From NCBI RefSeq assembly GCF_019903425.1, contig NZ_JACHUZ010000013.1:2424361-2488360 (forward strand): DNA of 64,000 bases, in the 5' to 3' direction. A model generated the notes under the pieces. It was given only the letters and a program-made list of their open reading frames with translations. It searched no databases and was not told the origin of the DNA. This DNA comes from Vreelandella halophila (GTDB lineage: Bacteria; Pseudomonadota; Gammaproteobacteria; Pseudomonadales; Oleiphilaceae). The translations under genes were made by a program, and so were the position numbers. Positions 1-8,184 of this stretch are shown here, piece by piece (the stretch's first letter is position 1; every line of letters starts with the position of its first letter).

Positions 1-319
1 GCCAGGCATTGCCAAGGAAATGCAGCCGCCGTAACTCATACCCCAGTGGCAACCGGAAACGGTGGCAGTAGAACGGCGCCAGTCCAACGAGAATGCCTTC
101 CTCCGTGAAGGCGCCCAAAAGGGCCAGTTCCAGTTCCAGAGAGCCTGCCCAGGTCTCCCACCAGGTGTACAGCCAGGGCCAGCCCATAAACAGTGGATCC
201 GAGTCGGAATCAAATACAAGCTCCTGCCAGGATGACGCCATATCCGCAAAATACTGCTCGGAAAGGCGCACCACCTGGAGGGTCTCAACGCCCTGCCCGG
301 AACGCGGAGTCTCCGACAT
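1..319 (-). CDS. CelD/BcsL-type GNAT acetyltransferase, C-terminus beyond the left edge
   Basis: This is the first 106 codons of a gene that runs off the left edge. The N-terminal region has the layout of the CelD/BcsL acetyltransferase family: a helix, then the aromatic motif FMGWPWLYTWWETW (about residues 44-57), then beta strands reading LELALLGAF and ILVGLAPFY, then RRLHFLGNAW at the edge. Members found in exosortase-type EPS loci are thought to acylate or otherwise modify the polymer or its precursors in the cytoplasm. The ATG at 319 overlaps the TGA of a preceding short ORF as TGATG, which suggests translational coupling. The frame stays open upstream to about position 428, so a longer N-terminus is possible. 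The substrate cannot be inferred. Family assignment rests on motif resemblance only. Confidence 0.8.
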   Translation of the reverse strand, partial: MSETPRSGQGVETLQVVRLSEQYFADMASSWQELVFDSDSDPLFMGWPWLYTWWETWAGSLELELALLGAFTEEGILVGLAPFYCHRFRLPLGYELRRLHFLGNAW

Positions 320-555
320 CAACGCCCTCGCCTTTTCAGCAGTATCGCGAGAAGAACGCGCCGGCGTCCCCGGTAAAGCAACCAATACCTGAGAGCTGTA
401 ATGAAGGCTTTCAGTGCTTCCTCTTGCTCACTGATCGTTATGCAGTCCCTACATACAATTCCCGCTGTGGCTCCACTCTGCAACGTGGCCACCTGTATCT
501 TAGAACGGTTATAGGTCGGAGTAATTGCAGAACCCAATGCGTTAAGGTAATCCAT
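319..555 (-). CDS. short hypothetical ORF between two EPS acetyltransferases
   Basis: This 78-codon ORF has no recognised family. Its ATG overlaps the TAA of the upstream acetyltransferase (TAATG), and its TGA overlaps the ATG of the CelD-like gene (TGATG), which is the spacing of a coupled operon. The first 50 residues look like normal protein, but the last 25 are arginine- and leucine-rich and resemble an out-of-frame reading. Meanwhile the CelD frame is open upstream to about position 428 and reads naturally there. A frameshift or recombination junction near 395-430 is therefore an alternative to a genuine small gene. Confidence in a functional product is low. Confidence 0.3.
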   Translation of the reverse strand: MDYLNALGSAITPTYNRSKIQVATLQSGATAGIVCRDCITISEQEEALKAFITALRYWLLYRGRRRVLLAILLKRRGR

Positions 556-1172
556 TATTTCCGATCTTTTAACGATATAACAAACTTAAACCGGAAAAAA
601 TAAAGATCAACAAGAACAAAATCTTTATACCTTTCGAATCCCGCTTTCAAAATGCCTCTTATCGAGCTCTCATTTACAGACTGACACGCAACATAAACCT
701 CAGAGCTATCAGAAACCTCACACAACTTCGCTAAAACAAGCGGATAAACTCCTTTGCCGCGAAATCCTGGATATGTAAAACAATCGTAGATGTAAAAAAT
801 TTCTTTATTCAGATCAATGCCGTTTGCTATATACGAAAAATAAAGTGAGGACTGATACCCTCCCCACCCGTAGCCTGCGAGCGTCTTATCAAGAAAAAGA
901 CAGACCAGAACTTCGCCATTTTCAATACGGGATTTAGTTTTTCCTAATAAATCTTTACCAAGCACTTGCGCAATTTTTTCTTGATTAGATTTTTTTGAAA
1001 AAATCTCAAAGTTGGCATTATCAGGGTAGATGCGCTCTTTGTTAACGTTATGCCAAACATAAACCATCTCTTTCTTAATTATTTTCTTGGCAGCACGCCT
1101 TATCAATAATTTTAAGGACCGAATCACCCCCTCAGTTCTAAGGATTGTTAGAATCCTATTTAATTTCGGCAT
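555..1172 (-). CDS. GNAT-family N-acetyltransferase of the EPS cluster
   Basis: This encodes a 205-residue protein with a recognisable GNAT acetyl-CoA site. The segment YDCFTYPGFRGKGVYPLVL (about residues 129-147) carries the R-G-x-G acyl-CoA-binding turn of motif A, and SVNESSIRGILKAGF near residue 170 is the motif B helix. The N-terminal 45 residues are basic and may dock to the membrane or a partner. The gene is clearly more AT-rich than the housekeeping part of the window, with many AAA, AAT and ATA codons. It follows the ATP-grasp gene after a single base and overlaps the next ORF by one base, so it is part of the EPS operon. A role in acetylating an EPS sugar or precursor is inferred; the substrate is unknown. 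Confidence 0.75.
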   Translation of the reverse strand: MPKLNRILTILRTEGVIRSLKLLIRRAAKKIIKKEMVYVWHNVNKERIYPDNANFEIFSKKSNQEKIAQVLGKDLLGKTKSRIENGEVLVCLFLDKTLAGYGWGGYQSSLYFSYIANGIDLNKEIFYIYDCFTYPGFRGKGVYPLVLAKLCEVSDSSEVYVACQSVNESSIRGILKAGFERYKDFVLVDLYFFRFKFVISLKDRK

Positions 1173-1173
1173 A

Positions 1174-2439
1174 TTATTTTAATCGTCGCTTAACAAAAAA
1201 CATCACCTTAGATCCGAACCTGATCAAATTAAAAACCTGAACCGCAACCGTCATCCGCAAGTCTTTAATATTAAAATAATCGACCACAACTTGCCTCGGT
1301 TTTTGTACGAGAACCAGATAGCTGCGTATCACGTCTTTTAGTTTTAAATAACCTCGCCAATAGTTGACTATCCCGTCACTTAGGTCTCCCGGATAACGAA
1401 GAGTTTCAAAATAATATAACCGCTCATACTTACTGCAGCGATTAACCTGAAAAGGTAATCCAAACAGATCCAGACTGTAATAGCATCCCTGCTCATGACC
1501 AGAGGCACTCAAAAGGTATGAGTAACCGGGAAGACGTGGATTAACTTCCGTTAAAACATAATCATTCCGTTTTTTGCAAAAGATATACTCAACGTGCGCA
1601 AACCCTTTCCAGTTCTGTTTCTTTAATAAGTCAAATGTCCTTTCCTTGAGCAAGGTATTGTTCTGGATCTGACCACAGTACATCCTACTTGTTGGCAGAC
1701 CCTTCTCACTCAAGGACGTCCGAATTCTTTTTATGGTTACGAAATCTATAAGTTCCCCGTATTGATCAAAATATACATCGCAACTCCAGTTATCTGACAT
1801 CTTAAGATCTATCCACTCCTGGATTAAAACCCCAGATTCATGAAGCTTGAAGTTCTCCTTTTTAATTATATTGGAAAGAGAGTTAAATGCATTTTTTAGC
1901 TCTTCTTGTGAGTGGACTTTGACGTAGTTTCCTCCGGCTAATGAGGTTGGCTTTACAATTAACGGCCAAGTCATGTCACTCGAAAAACGCTCGGCGTCTG
2001 ACAAATCATTAGCTAATGCGGACTTAGCAACTGGTATATCATGTCTCTCACAAATTTGATTGCATTCCCATTTATCGAAAAGGTGATGCAGGGTATCAGG
2101 GTCAGGTACATTGACGAGAAAACCTTCAGAAGTGAGACGCTCTTTGAATCCGCTAAGAAACTTGACACTTAAATCGCCAGAAGGAACTATAACCCCTCTT
2201 TTTTCTAAGGAGCAGAGAAACTCAAAATATTCCTGGAATCCGTTATCCAGTTTTGGAGACTGTACCCGCCGATGAAGATGGCTTGAAAAGCGAGCGGGGA
2301 AGAATCTGTCAGGACTTAACCCAATGACGGAAAACCCTCTCGTTGCGAGAGAATATATGATGCCCTCAGAGCACCTTTGCTCGCAGTCCATTAGAAAAAC
2401 GAATCCTTCGGCCAAACCTGGATCCTTAGCTGTATTCAT
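1174..2439 (-). CDS. ATP-grasp domain carboxylate-amine ligase-like protein
   Basis: This encodes a 421-residue ATP-grasp enzyme. A Rossmann-like N-terminal lobe (EGIIYSLATRGFSVIGLSP, about residues 26-44) precedes the nucleotide-binding lobe, where WPLIVKPTSLAGGNYVKV (about 155-172) is the lysine and glycine-loop region. The metal-binding signature VLTEVNPRLPG lies near residues 294-304. Such proteins join a carboxylate to an amine or thiol using ATP. In EPS loci they are thought to attach amino acids or other amines to uronic acids, but that is inference here. Its ATG overlaps the stop of the amidotransferase gene by four bases (ATGA). The DNA is AT-rich, like the adjacent acetyltransferase, suggesting the two were acquired together. 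Confidence 0.8.
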   Translation of the reverse strand: MNTAKDPGLAEGFVFLMDCEQRCSEGIIYSLATRGFSVIGLSPDRFFPARFSSHLHRRVQSPKLDNGFQEYFEFLCSLEKRGVIVPSGDLSVKFLSGFKERLTSEGFLVNVPDPDTLHHLFDKWECNQICERHDIPVAKSALANDLSDAERFSSDMTWPLIVKPTSLAGGNYVKVHSQEELKNAFNSLSNIIKKENFKLHESGVLIQEWIDLKMSDNWSCDVYFDQYGELIDFVTIKRIRTSLSEKGLPTSRMYCGQIQNNTLLKERTFDLLKKQNWKGFAHVEYIFCKKRNDYVLTEVNPRLPGYSYLLSASGHEQGCYYSLDLFGLPFQVNRCSKYERLYYFETLRYPGDLSDGIVNYWRGYLKLKDVIRSYLVLVQKPRQVVVDYFNIKDLRMTVAVQVFNLIRFGSKVMFFVKRRLK

Positions 2440-4367
2440 TTAAGGGATGAAAACCATGCCTGGAACATCAGTACCCCCCACAATTCAAAGCTGTAATCCT
2501 CGCGTCCACTCAGATGCTCGTGCCAGAACCAGCGCACACGGTTAGTATGCCAGAGCCCCTGCTCTTTCAGGCGCTGCTCTGCCAGAAGCGGCTCGGCCCA
2601 GTCCCTGAGAGGCCCGCGCAGCCAGCTCCCCAGCGGCACCGCAAAGCCCTGTTTGGGGCGGTCGATCAGTTCAGGGGGCACATGGCGATGCAGTACCCGG
2701 CGCAACACCTGCTTGCCTACACCAGCTTCCATGTTGAGGTCGGTCGGCAGCCCCAGCGCGAACTCCACAATTCGCCGGTCCAGCAGGGGAATGCGTGTTT
2801 CCAGGCTACAGGCCATGGCCGCCCGATCTACCTTGGCCAGAATATCGTCGGGCAGGTACCAGTTCAGGTCGCGCCACATCAACGTCTTAAATGGGTCCCC
2901 GGCAACCGCTCCCGGCAGCCCACTGGTAAGCGCATACTCGGGTTCCTCAGCATTCACCAGTGCCTCGGCCGGCTCCGGCCAATGGGACACTCTCTGGCGG
3001 TAGTATTCGGACAGCGTCCCTGCATTACCCATGGCAGCCTCTGCCACCAGCCGCTGGCGGACCGCCCCCGAGGAACGCTGCCACTGAGACGGCATCATTG
3101 CCCGGATCACGGGGGCAATCAATCCTTTCGGCAAATACCGCATTAACGCCGCCAGCTGGCGCGAAAGCCCGGAACGCGACTGCCAGGCCCGCGCCGTGGC
3201 CTGGTAACGCGTGTAGCCACAAAAAAGCTCATCGCCGCCGTCGCCGGACAACGCCACCGTCACATGTTCCCGTGTCATGCGGCTTACAAGATAGGTGGGA
3301 ATCTGAGACGAGTCGGCAAAGGGCTCATCATACATCTGCGGCAACCCCGGAATCACGGCTAATGCGTCCTCGGGGGTCACATAGAGTTCCGTATGATCGG
3401 TGCCCAGATGGCGCGCCACCTCTGCCGCATGCTCCGCCTCGTTGAAGCCTGGTTCGTCAAATCCGATGCTGAAGGTGCGCACCGGGCGCGAGGCCTGCTT
3501 CTGCATCAGGGCCACCACCGTGGACGAATCAATCCCCCCTGAAAGAAAGGCGCCCAGGGGCACATCCGAGATCATCTGCTCGCCAATGACGCCCTCCAGA
3601 AGCGATTCGAGCTGAAAGGATGCCTGCTCGACCGTGCCGGGCCACTCATTGCCGATGAAGGATTCCAGTACCCAGTACCGTTTGGGCTCCGGCCAAACGG
3701 AGCCCCTGCTGTCTTTCAGGTCCAGCGCGATATAGGACGCCGGCGGCAGCTTGCGGATATTCCGGTGAATGGAATAAGGCGCCGGGATCAGGTTATGACG
3801 AAGCAACAGTGGCAGCGCACTCCCGTCGATCTCACCCTGCCAGTCCGGATGCTGCCTGAGAGCCTTGAGCTCCGAACCAAACAGAAAGGTATTGCCCTGC
3901 CACCCATAATAAAGCGGTTTCTCCCCCATCCGGTCACGAGCCAGGTAAAGGCGCTGCTCGCGCCGGTCCATGAGCGCGAAGGCAAACATGCCATTAAACC
4001 GGTCAAGCGCGCCCTCAATGCCCCAGTGTTCAAACCCGGCCAGCATCACCTCCGTGTCCGAATGGCCCCGAAATACGTTACCTGATGCTTCAAGCTCTTT
4101 CCGCAGCGCATTGAAATTATAGATCTCGCCATTGAAGGCAATGACGTAACGCCCGGATGTGGACGTCATGGGCTGGGCGCCGGTCGGAGACAGATCTTGG
4201 ATGGACAGGCGCCTATGAACCAGCCCCAGGCCGGTGGTGTCATCTATCCAGGCGCCCTGGGCGTCGGGGCCACGGTGCTGGAGTTCCTGGCCCATCGCAG
4301 CCAACACAGCATCGCGCCCTTCGACTCTGGCGCCGTTCAGTGGCCAGAAACCAGCCAGTCCACACAT
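2436..4367 (-). CDS. asnB: asparagine synthetase-type amidotransferase, exosortase A-associated family
   Basis: This 643-residue protein has the two domains of glutamine-hydrolysing asparagine synthetase. The N-terminal nucleophile domain begins MCGLAGFWP, so Cys2 becomes the N-terminal nucleophile after Met removal; HRGPDAQG and FNGEIYNF follow. The synthetase domain carries the PP-loop FLSGGIDSSTV near residue 275 and ALSGDGGDELFCGY near residue 375. The length and setting match the amidotransferases that accompany exosortase A EPS loci, where they may amidate a uronic acid rather than make free asparagine. It is followed with a four-base overlap by the ATP-grasp gene. The GC-rich composition contrasts with its AT-rich downstream neighbours. 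The family is certain; whether the substrate is aspartate or a sugar acid is not. Confidence 0.93.
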   Translation of the reverse strand: MCGLAGFWPLNGARVEGRDAVLAAMGQELQHRGPDAQGAWIDDTTGLGLVHRRLSIQDLSPTGAQPMTSTSGRYVIAFNGEIYNFNALRKELEASGNVFRGHSDTEVMLAGFEHWGIEGALDRFNGMFAFALMDRREQRLYLARDRMGEKPLYYGWQGNTFLFGSELKALRQHPDWQGEIDGSALPLLLRHNLIPAPYSIHRNIRKLPPASYIALDLKDSRGSVWPEPKRYWVLESFIGNEWPGTVEQASFQLESLLEGVIGEQMISDVPLGAFLSGGIDSSTVVALMQKQASRPVRTFSIGFDEPGFNEAEHAAEVARHLGTDHTELYVTPEDALAVIPGLPQMYDEPFADSSQIPTYLVSRMTREHVTVALSGDGGDELFCGYTRYQATARAWQSRSGLSRQLAALMRYLPKGLIAPVIRAMMPSQWQRSSGAVRQRLVAEAAMGNAGTLSEYYRQRVSHWPEPAEALVNAEEPEYALTSGLPGAVAGDPFKTLMWRDLNWYLPDDILAKVDRAAMACSLETRIPLLDRRIVEFALGLPTDLNMEAGVGKQVLRRVLHRHVPPELIDRPKQGFAVPLGSWLRGPLRDWAEPLLAEQRLKEQGLWHTNRVRWFWHEHLSGREDYSFELWGVLMFQAWFSSLK

Positions 4368-4446
4368 CCTTAGCTCCCCGTTCCATCGGTCGTCGGCTGC
4401 CGAAGCAAGCGCGCTCTGTATAAGTATATCGGACCGCTCGAACCCA

Positions 4447-5556
4447 TCACTTAGCCACGTCCATGAACAGCTCCTTTAATGACCTGGCCGTCCCGGCCAC
4501 ATCGAATCGACTCGCGGCCTCACTACGGAACGCTTCCGCGCGCTCTTTCAAGGCATCCTCCTCGTTCGCAAAACGCTCCAGACATTGAAGCAGTCCTTCC
4601 ACTGACTCAACTTCGAATGTCAGGGCAGGCGTCGCGTGCACGACTTCATTCAGACCAATACAGGTAGACGCGATCACCGGCACTCCAGCCACAAACGCCT
4701 CCATGGGAAGCAATGGACATGCTTCCCAGCGCGAGGGAATGACCACCGCATCCACGCCCCGCAGAGCTTCCGCCATCTCATCCGTGCCTGGGAAAAAATG
4801 GAAGTATTCCATCAGGCCCCTGCGCGTCAGCTCGGCCTGTTCCTCCCGAATAAATCCTCCCCAGCCGAAGCAGGCCACTTTCAAGGTTCGCCCCTCCCTG
4901 CTGTTCCACTGCGCTACTGCCTCAACCAATGTTGAAAATCCTTTCTGAGCCATAAAACGGCCAAAAAAACCCGCGAGCAGATCGCACTGCGCAACGCCGG
5001 CTTCCTCCCTGACATCCCGCCGTTGGTCGCCCAGGAACTGATTTGTATCAATTCCGTTCCTGATGCTCACCATCCGACGGCTACCATTCAGGTAGGAGTA
5101 ATTGTCCTGCAGATTTCGCGCTGCATCCTTCCCCACCGGGTTGATGACCGTTGCAAGCGACAGAACCCGACCGATCAAGCGCCGTTTCAGACGTCCAACA
5201 ACCCCCTGAAACTGGGCATCCCGTAAGACATCATGGGTTGTGATCACATGAGGCACGCCGAGCAACCGTGCTGGAATGACTGCCAGCAGCCCGGCGGTAA
5301 AGCCATGGGAATGCAGGACCTGGGGTTTAACCTTTAACAGAGTTCGGATAATCGAAATCAGAAGGTAAACCACACTCTCCTTGCTTTTTACGTGCGATCC
5401 AACGTTATTCATCCCTGCCAGGAGGGAATCCATGGAATCCGTTTCAGGCGTAAGGAGCGTTATGTTGGTGTCAGAAAAAGCTGCATTACTGTACACATAG
5501 TAGATATAGGTCCGGATCCCTCCCCCCGGATGACGGGCAAATGCTAAAACCTCCAT
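4447..5556 (-). CDS. family 4 glycosyltransferase
   Basis: This encodes a 369-residue GT-B retaining glycosyltransferase. The N-terminal domain has the glycine-rich start AFARHPGGGIRTYIYY, and KPQVLHSHGFTAGLLA is the usual acceptor-side HSHG element. The C-terminal domain has GFFGRFMAQKGFSTLVEA, followed by the donor-binding E-x7-E region (SRWEACPLLPMEAFVAG, about residues 277-293). It transfers a sugar from a nucleotide donor to the lipid-linked EPS repeat unit at the inner face of the membrane. A strong SD (AAGGAGGT) lies four bases before the ATG, and the stop of the degraded upstream ORF falls directly before it. A 79-bp gap separates it from asnB. Donor and acceptor sugars cannot be read from sequence. 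Confidence 0.9.
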   Translation of the reverse strand: MEVLAFARHPGGGIRTYIYYVYSNAAFSDTNITLLTPETDSMDSLLAGMNNVGSHVKSKESVVYLLISIIRTLLKVKPQVLHSHGFTAGLLAVIPARLLGVPHVITTHDVLRDAQFQGVVGRLKRRLIGRVLSLATVINPVGKDAARNLQDNYSYLNGSRRMVSIRNGIDTNQFLGDQRRDVREEAGVAQCDLLAGFFGRFMAQKGFSTLVEAVAQWNSREGRTLKVACFGWGGFIREEQAELTRRGLMEYFHFFPGTDEMAEALRGVDAVVIPSRWEACPLLPMEAFVAGVPVIASTCIGLNEVVHATPALTFEVESVEGLLQCLERFANEEDALKERAEAFRSEAASRFDVAGTARSLKELFMDVAK

Positions 5557-5565
5557 GAGACCTCC

Positions 5566-5854
5566 TTAAAACCAGAACACGACAACCGGCTGCACCAGAC
5601 TGTCAACGCCCTTTATCCGCCGCAATGTCATGAATGCGCGTGTCGCGAGCGTATCGAGCTTCCAATTTGTCTCCAAAGCCTTGGGTAAGAAATGCAGTAT
5701 CAGGTGGGATAGCATCCAATGCCGCCACCCCATGGGTATCACCTCAGAAGGATGTTTCCCGGAGCTTGCTGTAAACCTCATCAAGTGCTTCAAAGGGGCC
5801 AATATAGTCCAAGGAAAGATGTTCGAAGAACCGGTATTTCATCTTCTGTTCCAT
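5566..5854 (-). pseudogene. frameshifted remnant of an unidentified EPS-cluster gene
   Basis: Two overlapping minus-strand frames each read like protein. Frame A starts at an ATG at 5854 (MEQKMKYRFFEHLSLDYIGPF) and stops near 5744. Frame B is open from 5838 and reads HPSEVIPMGWRHWMLSHLI onward, ending QPVVVFWF with a TAA at 5566-5568. Joining A to B with one shift near 5750-5790 gives a plausible small protein or the C-terminal part of a larger one. The frame B stop lies within the SD of the next glycosyltransferase, as expected of a former operon member. The family was not identified. The rest of 5557-5903, about 350 bases without an intact gene, shows nothing else. A sequencing error is the alternative to real decay. 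Confidence 0.4.
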
Positions 5855-5903
5855 TGGAAATCATCCTTGCCGCAATCAGTCGCGTTGAATAAGAACCATT
5901 CGG

Positions 5904-6971
5904 TCAGATTTGTTCAACTGAATGATTACCCGTAGATAGCCGCCGGTAGAGTTGTTCCCACTGCGCACGGATCCCCTCCGGCTTGAGTTCCTTCGCCCAT
6001 TCGGCGCCGTTTTCAGCCATTTGCTGCCAACCGTCAGCATCATCTAGGACCTGTCTCACAGACCGCACAATAGCCTCAACATTGCCAGCCGGGAAAGTAA
6101 GCCCTGCCCCACTGTTTCGGGCAATATCCGGTATGCCGGCAACATCGGATGCAACAAAGGGCGTTCCACATGCGCACGCCTCAAGAAGCACGGTCGGGAA
6201 AGCCTCCGAGTAGGATGGGAGAATCAACAGCTTGGCAGACCGCAGGATAGATTGAACCTCTCTCTCCTCCAGCCAGGGATAAAGCTGGCATTGCCCCTCC
6301 ACGGTGGGCTTCTGGACATTCGTGTAGCACTCGAATTTGGCGATATCGGCGAGGGCCTCCGCCGCACGCTGCATGTCACCCACACCTTTTTCCCAGCTCC
6401 AGCGCCCGAAAAAGACGACGTCCCGCGTACGGTCGTGCAAGCTACCCGGGGAATCCGACCTTATCCATGTCTCATCGATGGCATTCGGAATAACGAACAA
6501 ACCGTCGCGGGCGCAGAATACAGTTTCAAAACCTGTCCTGAGCTTCTCACTCAGGAATACATGGGCCGCTACCGAGCGCCACGTCGACGTAATCAATGCA
6601 ACGGGAAAAAAACCGGGCAGATAATCGCGAACAACATCAGCGCTCTTGTGGTGTTGAATGCACAACGGCAGGCCGGCCAGCTTTGCGAGCCAGATATAAG
6701 GCAACGTTCTCACGGCATCGCCGGACGACCCCACGATGACGTGCAATACATCATAGAATTTCCGGATGCGGTACAACCCGAACATGAAACCCAGGAGGCT
6801 TTGCAGGTAGGTTGTTACTGCCCGGGATTTCGGCGTATAGCAATGATGAAACACATGGAGATCCATCCCGGGATAGGCCTGCCTCAGCGTTTCGGTCACC
6901 TTGACGACACCACCGGACATCCTTGGTGAATAACCGACGACCAGAACCCTAGGGACTTCATTACTGCCCAT
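5904..6971 (-). CDS. family 4 glycosyltransferase
   Basis: This encodes a 355-residue GT-B glycosyltransferase of family 4. The start is placed at the ATG at 6971 (MGSNEVPRVLVVGYSPRMSG) because the strong SD AAGGAGGAAG lies about ten bases upstream; the frame is open to 7013 but that extension overlaps the previous gene. The C-terminal domain has VVFFGRWSWEKGVGDM and the donor-binding E-x7-E region PSYSEAFPTVLLEACACG, followed by VASDVAGIPD. It acts on lipid-linked EPS intermediates at the cytoplasmic face of the inner membrane. The gene overlaps the end of the pyruvyl transferase gene by 11 bases and is followed by a degraded ORF. Substrates are unknown. Confidence 0.9.
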   Translation of the reverse strand: MGSNEVPRVLVVGYSPRMSGGVVKVTETLRQAYPGMDLHVFHHCYTPKSRAVTTYLQSLLGFMFGLYRIRKFYDVLHVIVGSSGDAVRTLPYIWLAKLAGLPLCIQHHKSADVVRDYLPGFFPVALITSTWRSVAAHVFLSEKLRTGFETVFCARDGLFVIPNAIDETWIRSDSPGSLHDRTRDVVFFGRWSWEKGVGDMQRAAEALADIAKFECYTNVQKPTVEGQCQLYPWLEEREVQSILRSAKLLILPSYSEAFPTVLLEACACGTPFVASDVAGIPDIARNSGAGLTFPAGNVEAIVRSVRQVLDDADGWQQMAENGAEWAKELKPEGIRAQWEQLYRRLSTGNHSVEQI

Positions 6972-7953
6972 CAGGTTGAACTTCCTCCTTGAATTGGTTG
7001 GACCACTTCTCAATGTTTGAAACAGGGAGCGAAATTTCTATAGCACGCTCATCCAGAACCATTGATTTGACTTCCTCGAACGGCCTGTAACGATCAATCA
7101 CGGGTAGTCCGATGTCCTTACCCATACTGTTAGCCCTGTGATCGACCCCTATGATGGTCGCTCGGCGCCCGTGTTTCAGTGCATAGATGCCGCCATGAAG
7201 GCGGTTGCCAACGTAATCCAGTGCCAAGGATGAATCGCTCAAGAGGCGGTTATAAGCCCTCAAGGTCGGCGGAATAAACTGGAAATGACGATCAAACCCC
7301 AAACTCCGGATGTAGTCCAAATCCCCGGAGCCCTGACACCAGAAAAAACGGTTGGCGTACCTGGAACAGACCAGGTCAAGAAGCTCGGCATCCCTTTCTT
7401 CATTGCGGCTGTAATCAGTAAGCACGCAAACGGCCGAATCACCAGCGGTTTGTGGAATACTGGCACAATGATCGGGCGTAAGGCTCCAACAGGTCGGGCA
7501 GCCGGTGTTCAGCACATTGTCAAAACCGATTTCCCTGAGCCGGCCTTCGGTGTAGGAATCCCGTACTGAATGGTAACGCTGTGAATCAAGGAGCCGGCGC
7601 AATAACCATCTTGTATAGAAATCCGTTTTCCGGGAAGCCTGGCTCCGCCACCCGACCCCCATCAGCACCACGGGCTTCAGCTTGAATGCGTCAATCAAGC
7701 CCACGTTCCATTGCTTAACCAGCCCCATGTGGGCATGGAGCAGGTTTGTTCCGCAAGCGATGTTGTAGGAAAGCTGTTTTTGAATACTATAACTGGTCCT
7801 GCCCAGCTTCTCGTGGGTCGGGAAGTGAAACGCCTGCGCATTCAAAAGTGAATCCAGGACCTCCCCGGCCGACTCCATGATGATGAGATCCCCCGTATTC
7901 TCAGTCGCAATGCTTGTATCCAAAATCCCCGCTTTTACTGTGTCGTCAGTCAT
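6961..7953 (-). CDS. polysaccharide pyruvyl transferase family protein
   Basis: This encodes about 330 residues resembling the polysaccharide pyruvyl transferase (WcaK/CsaB-like) family, which forms pyruvate ketals on EPS sugars from phosphoenolpyruvate. The family hallmarks are an N-terminal segment like AGILDTSIATENTGDLIIM, a middle SVRDSYTEGRLREIGF, and the C-terminal YVGNRLHGGIYALKHGR, where Arg, His and Gly sit in the PEP-binding site. The longest frame starts at 8064, but the ATG at 7953 has the SD AAAAGGAT seven bases upstream and gives the usual family start, so it is preferred. The next glycosyltransferase starts within its last 11 bases. It is the first EPS gene after the divergent 8185-9600 gene, so it may have its own promoter in 7954-8184. 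Confidence 0.85.
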   Translation of the reverse strand: MTDDTVKAGILDTSIATENTGDLIIMESAGEVLDSLLNAQAFHFPTHEKLGRTSYSIQKQLSYNIACGTNLLHAHMGLVKQWNVGLIDAFKLKPVVLMGVGWRSQASRKTDFYTRWLLRRLLDSQRYHSVRDSYTEGRLREIGFDNVLNTGCPTCWSLTPDHCASIPQTAGDSAVCVLTDYSRNEERDAELLDLVCSRYANRFFWCQGSGDLDYIRSLGFDRHFQFIPPTLRAYNRLLSDSSLALDYVGNRLHGGIYALKHGRRATIIGVDHRANSMGKDIGLPVIDRYRPFEEVKSMVLDERAIEISLPVSNIEKWSNQFKEEVQPDGQ

Positions 7954-8184
7954 TTGAATCCTTTTTATCAGCTCGTCAAGATTCACCACCTCCAGAGGAG
8001 GCGAGTGATGAGCAAGAGTGGTGCGGTCCCAAAGCTCGGGCGAACTCCAGGAAATCGCGGGCAATGAGTGCGCAAGCTATAACAAACTGTAACGGATAAC
8101 AGGCTTGTAACCTACCGCTGATCGATTTAACTTGATTTGACGGTATAGGCTGTTGCCCGCCCAAACCCACTTTGGAGTGTCGAC

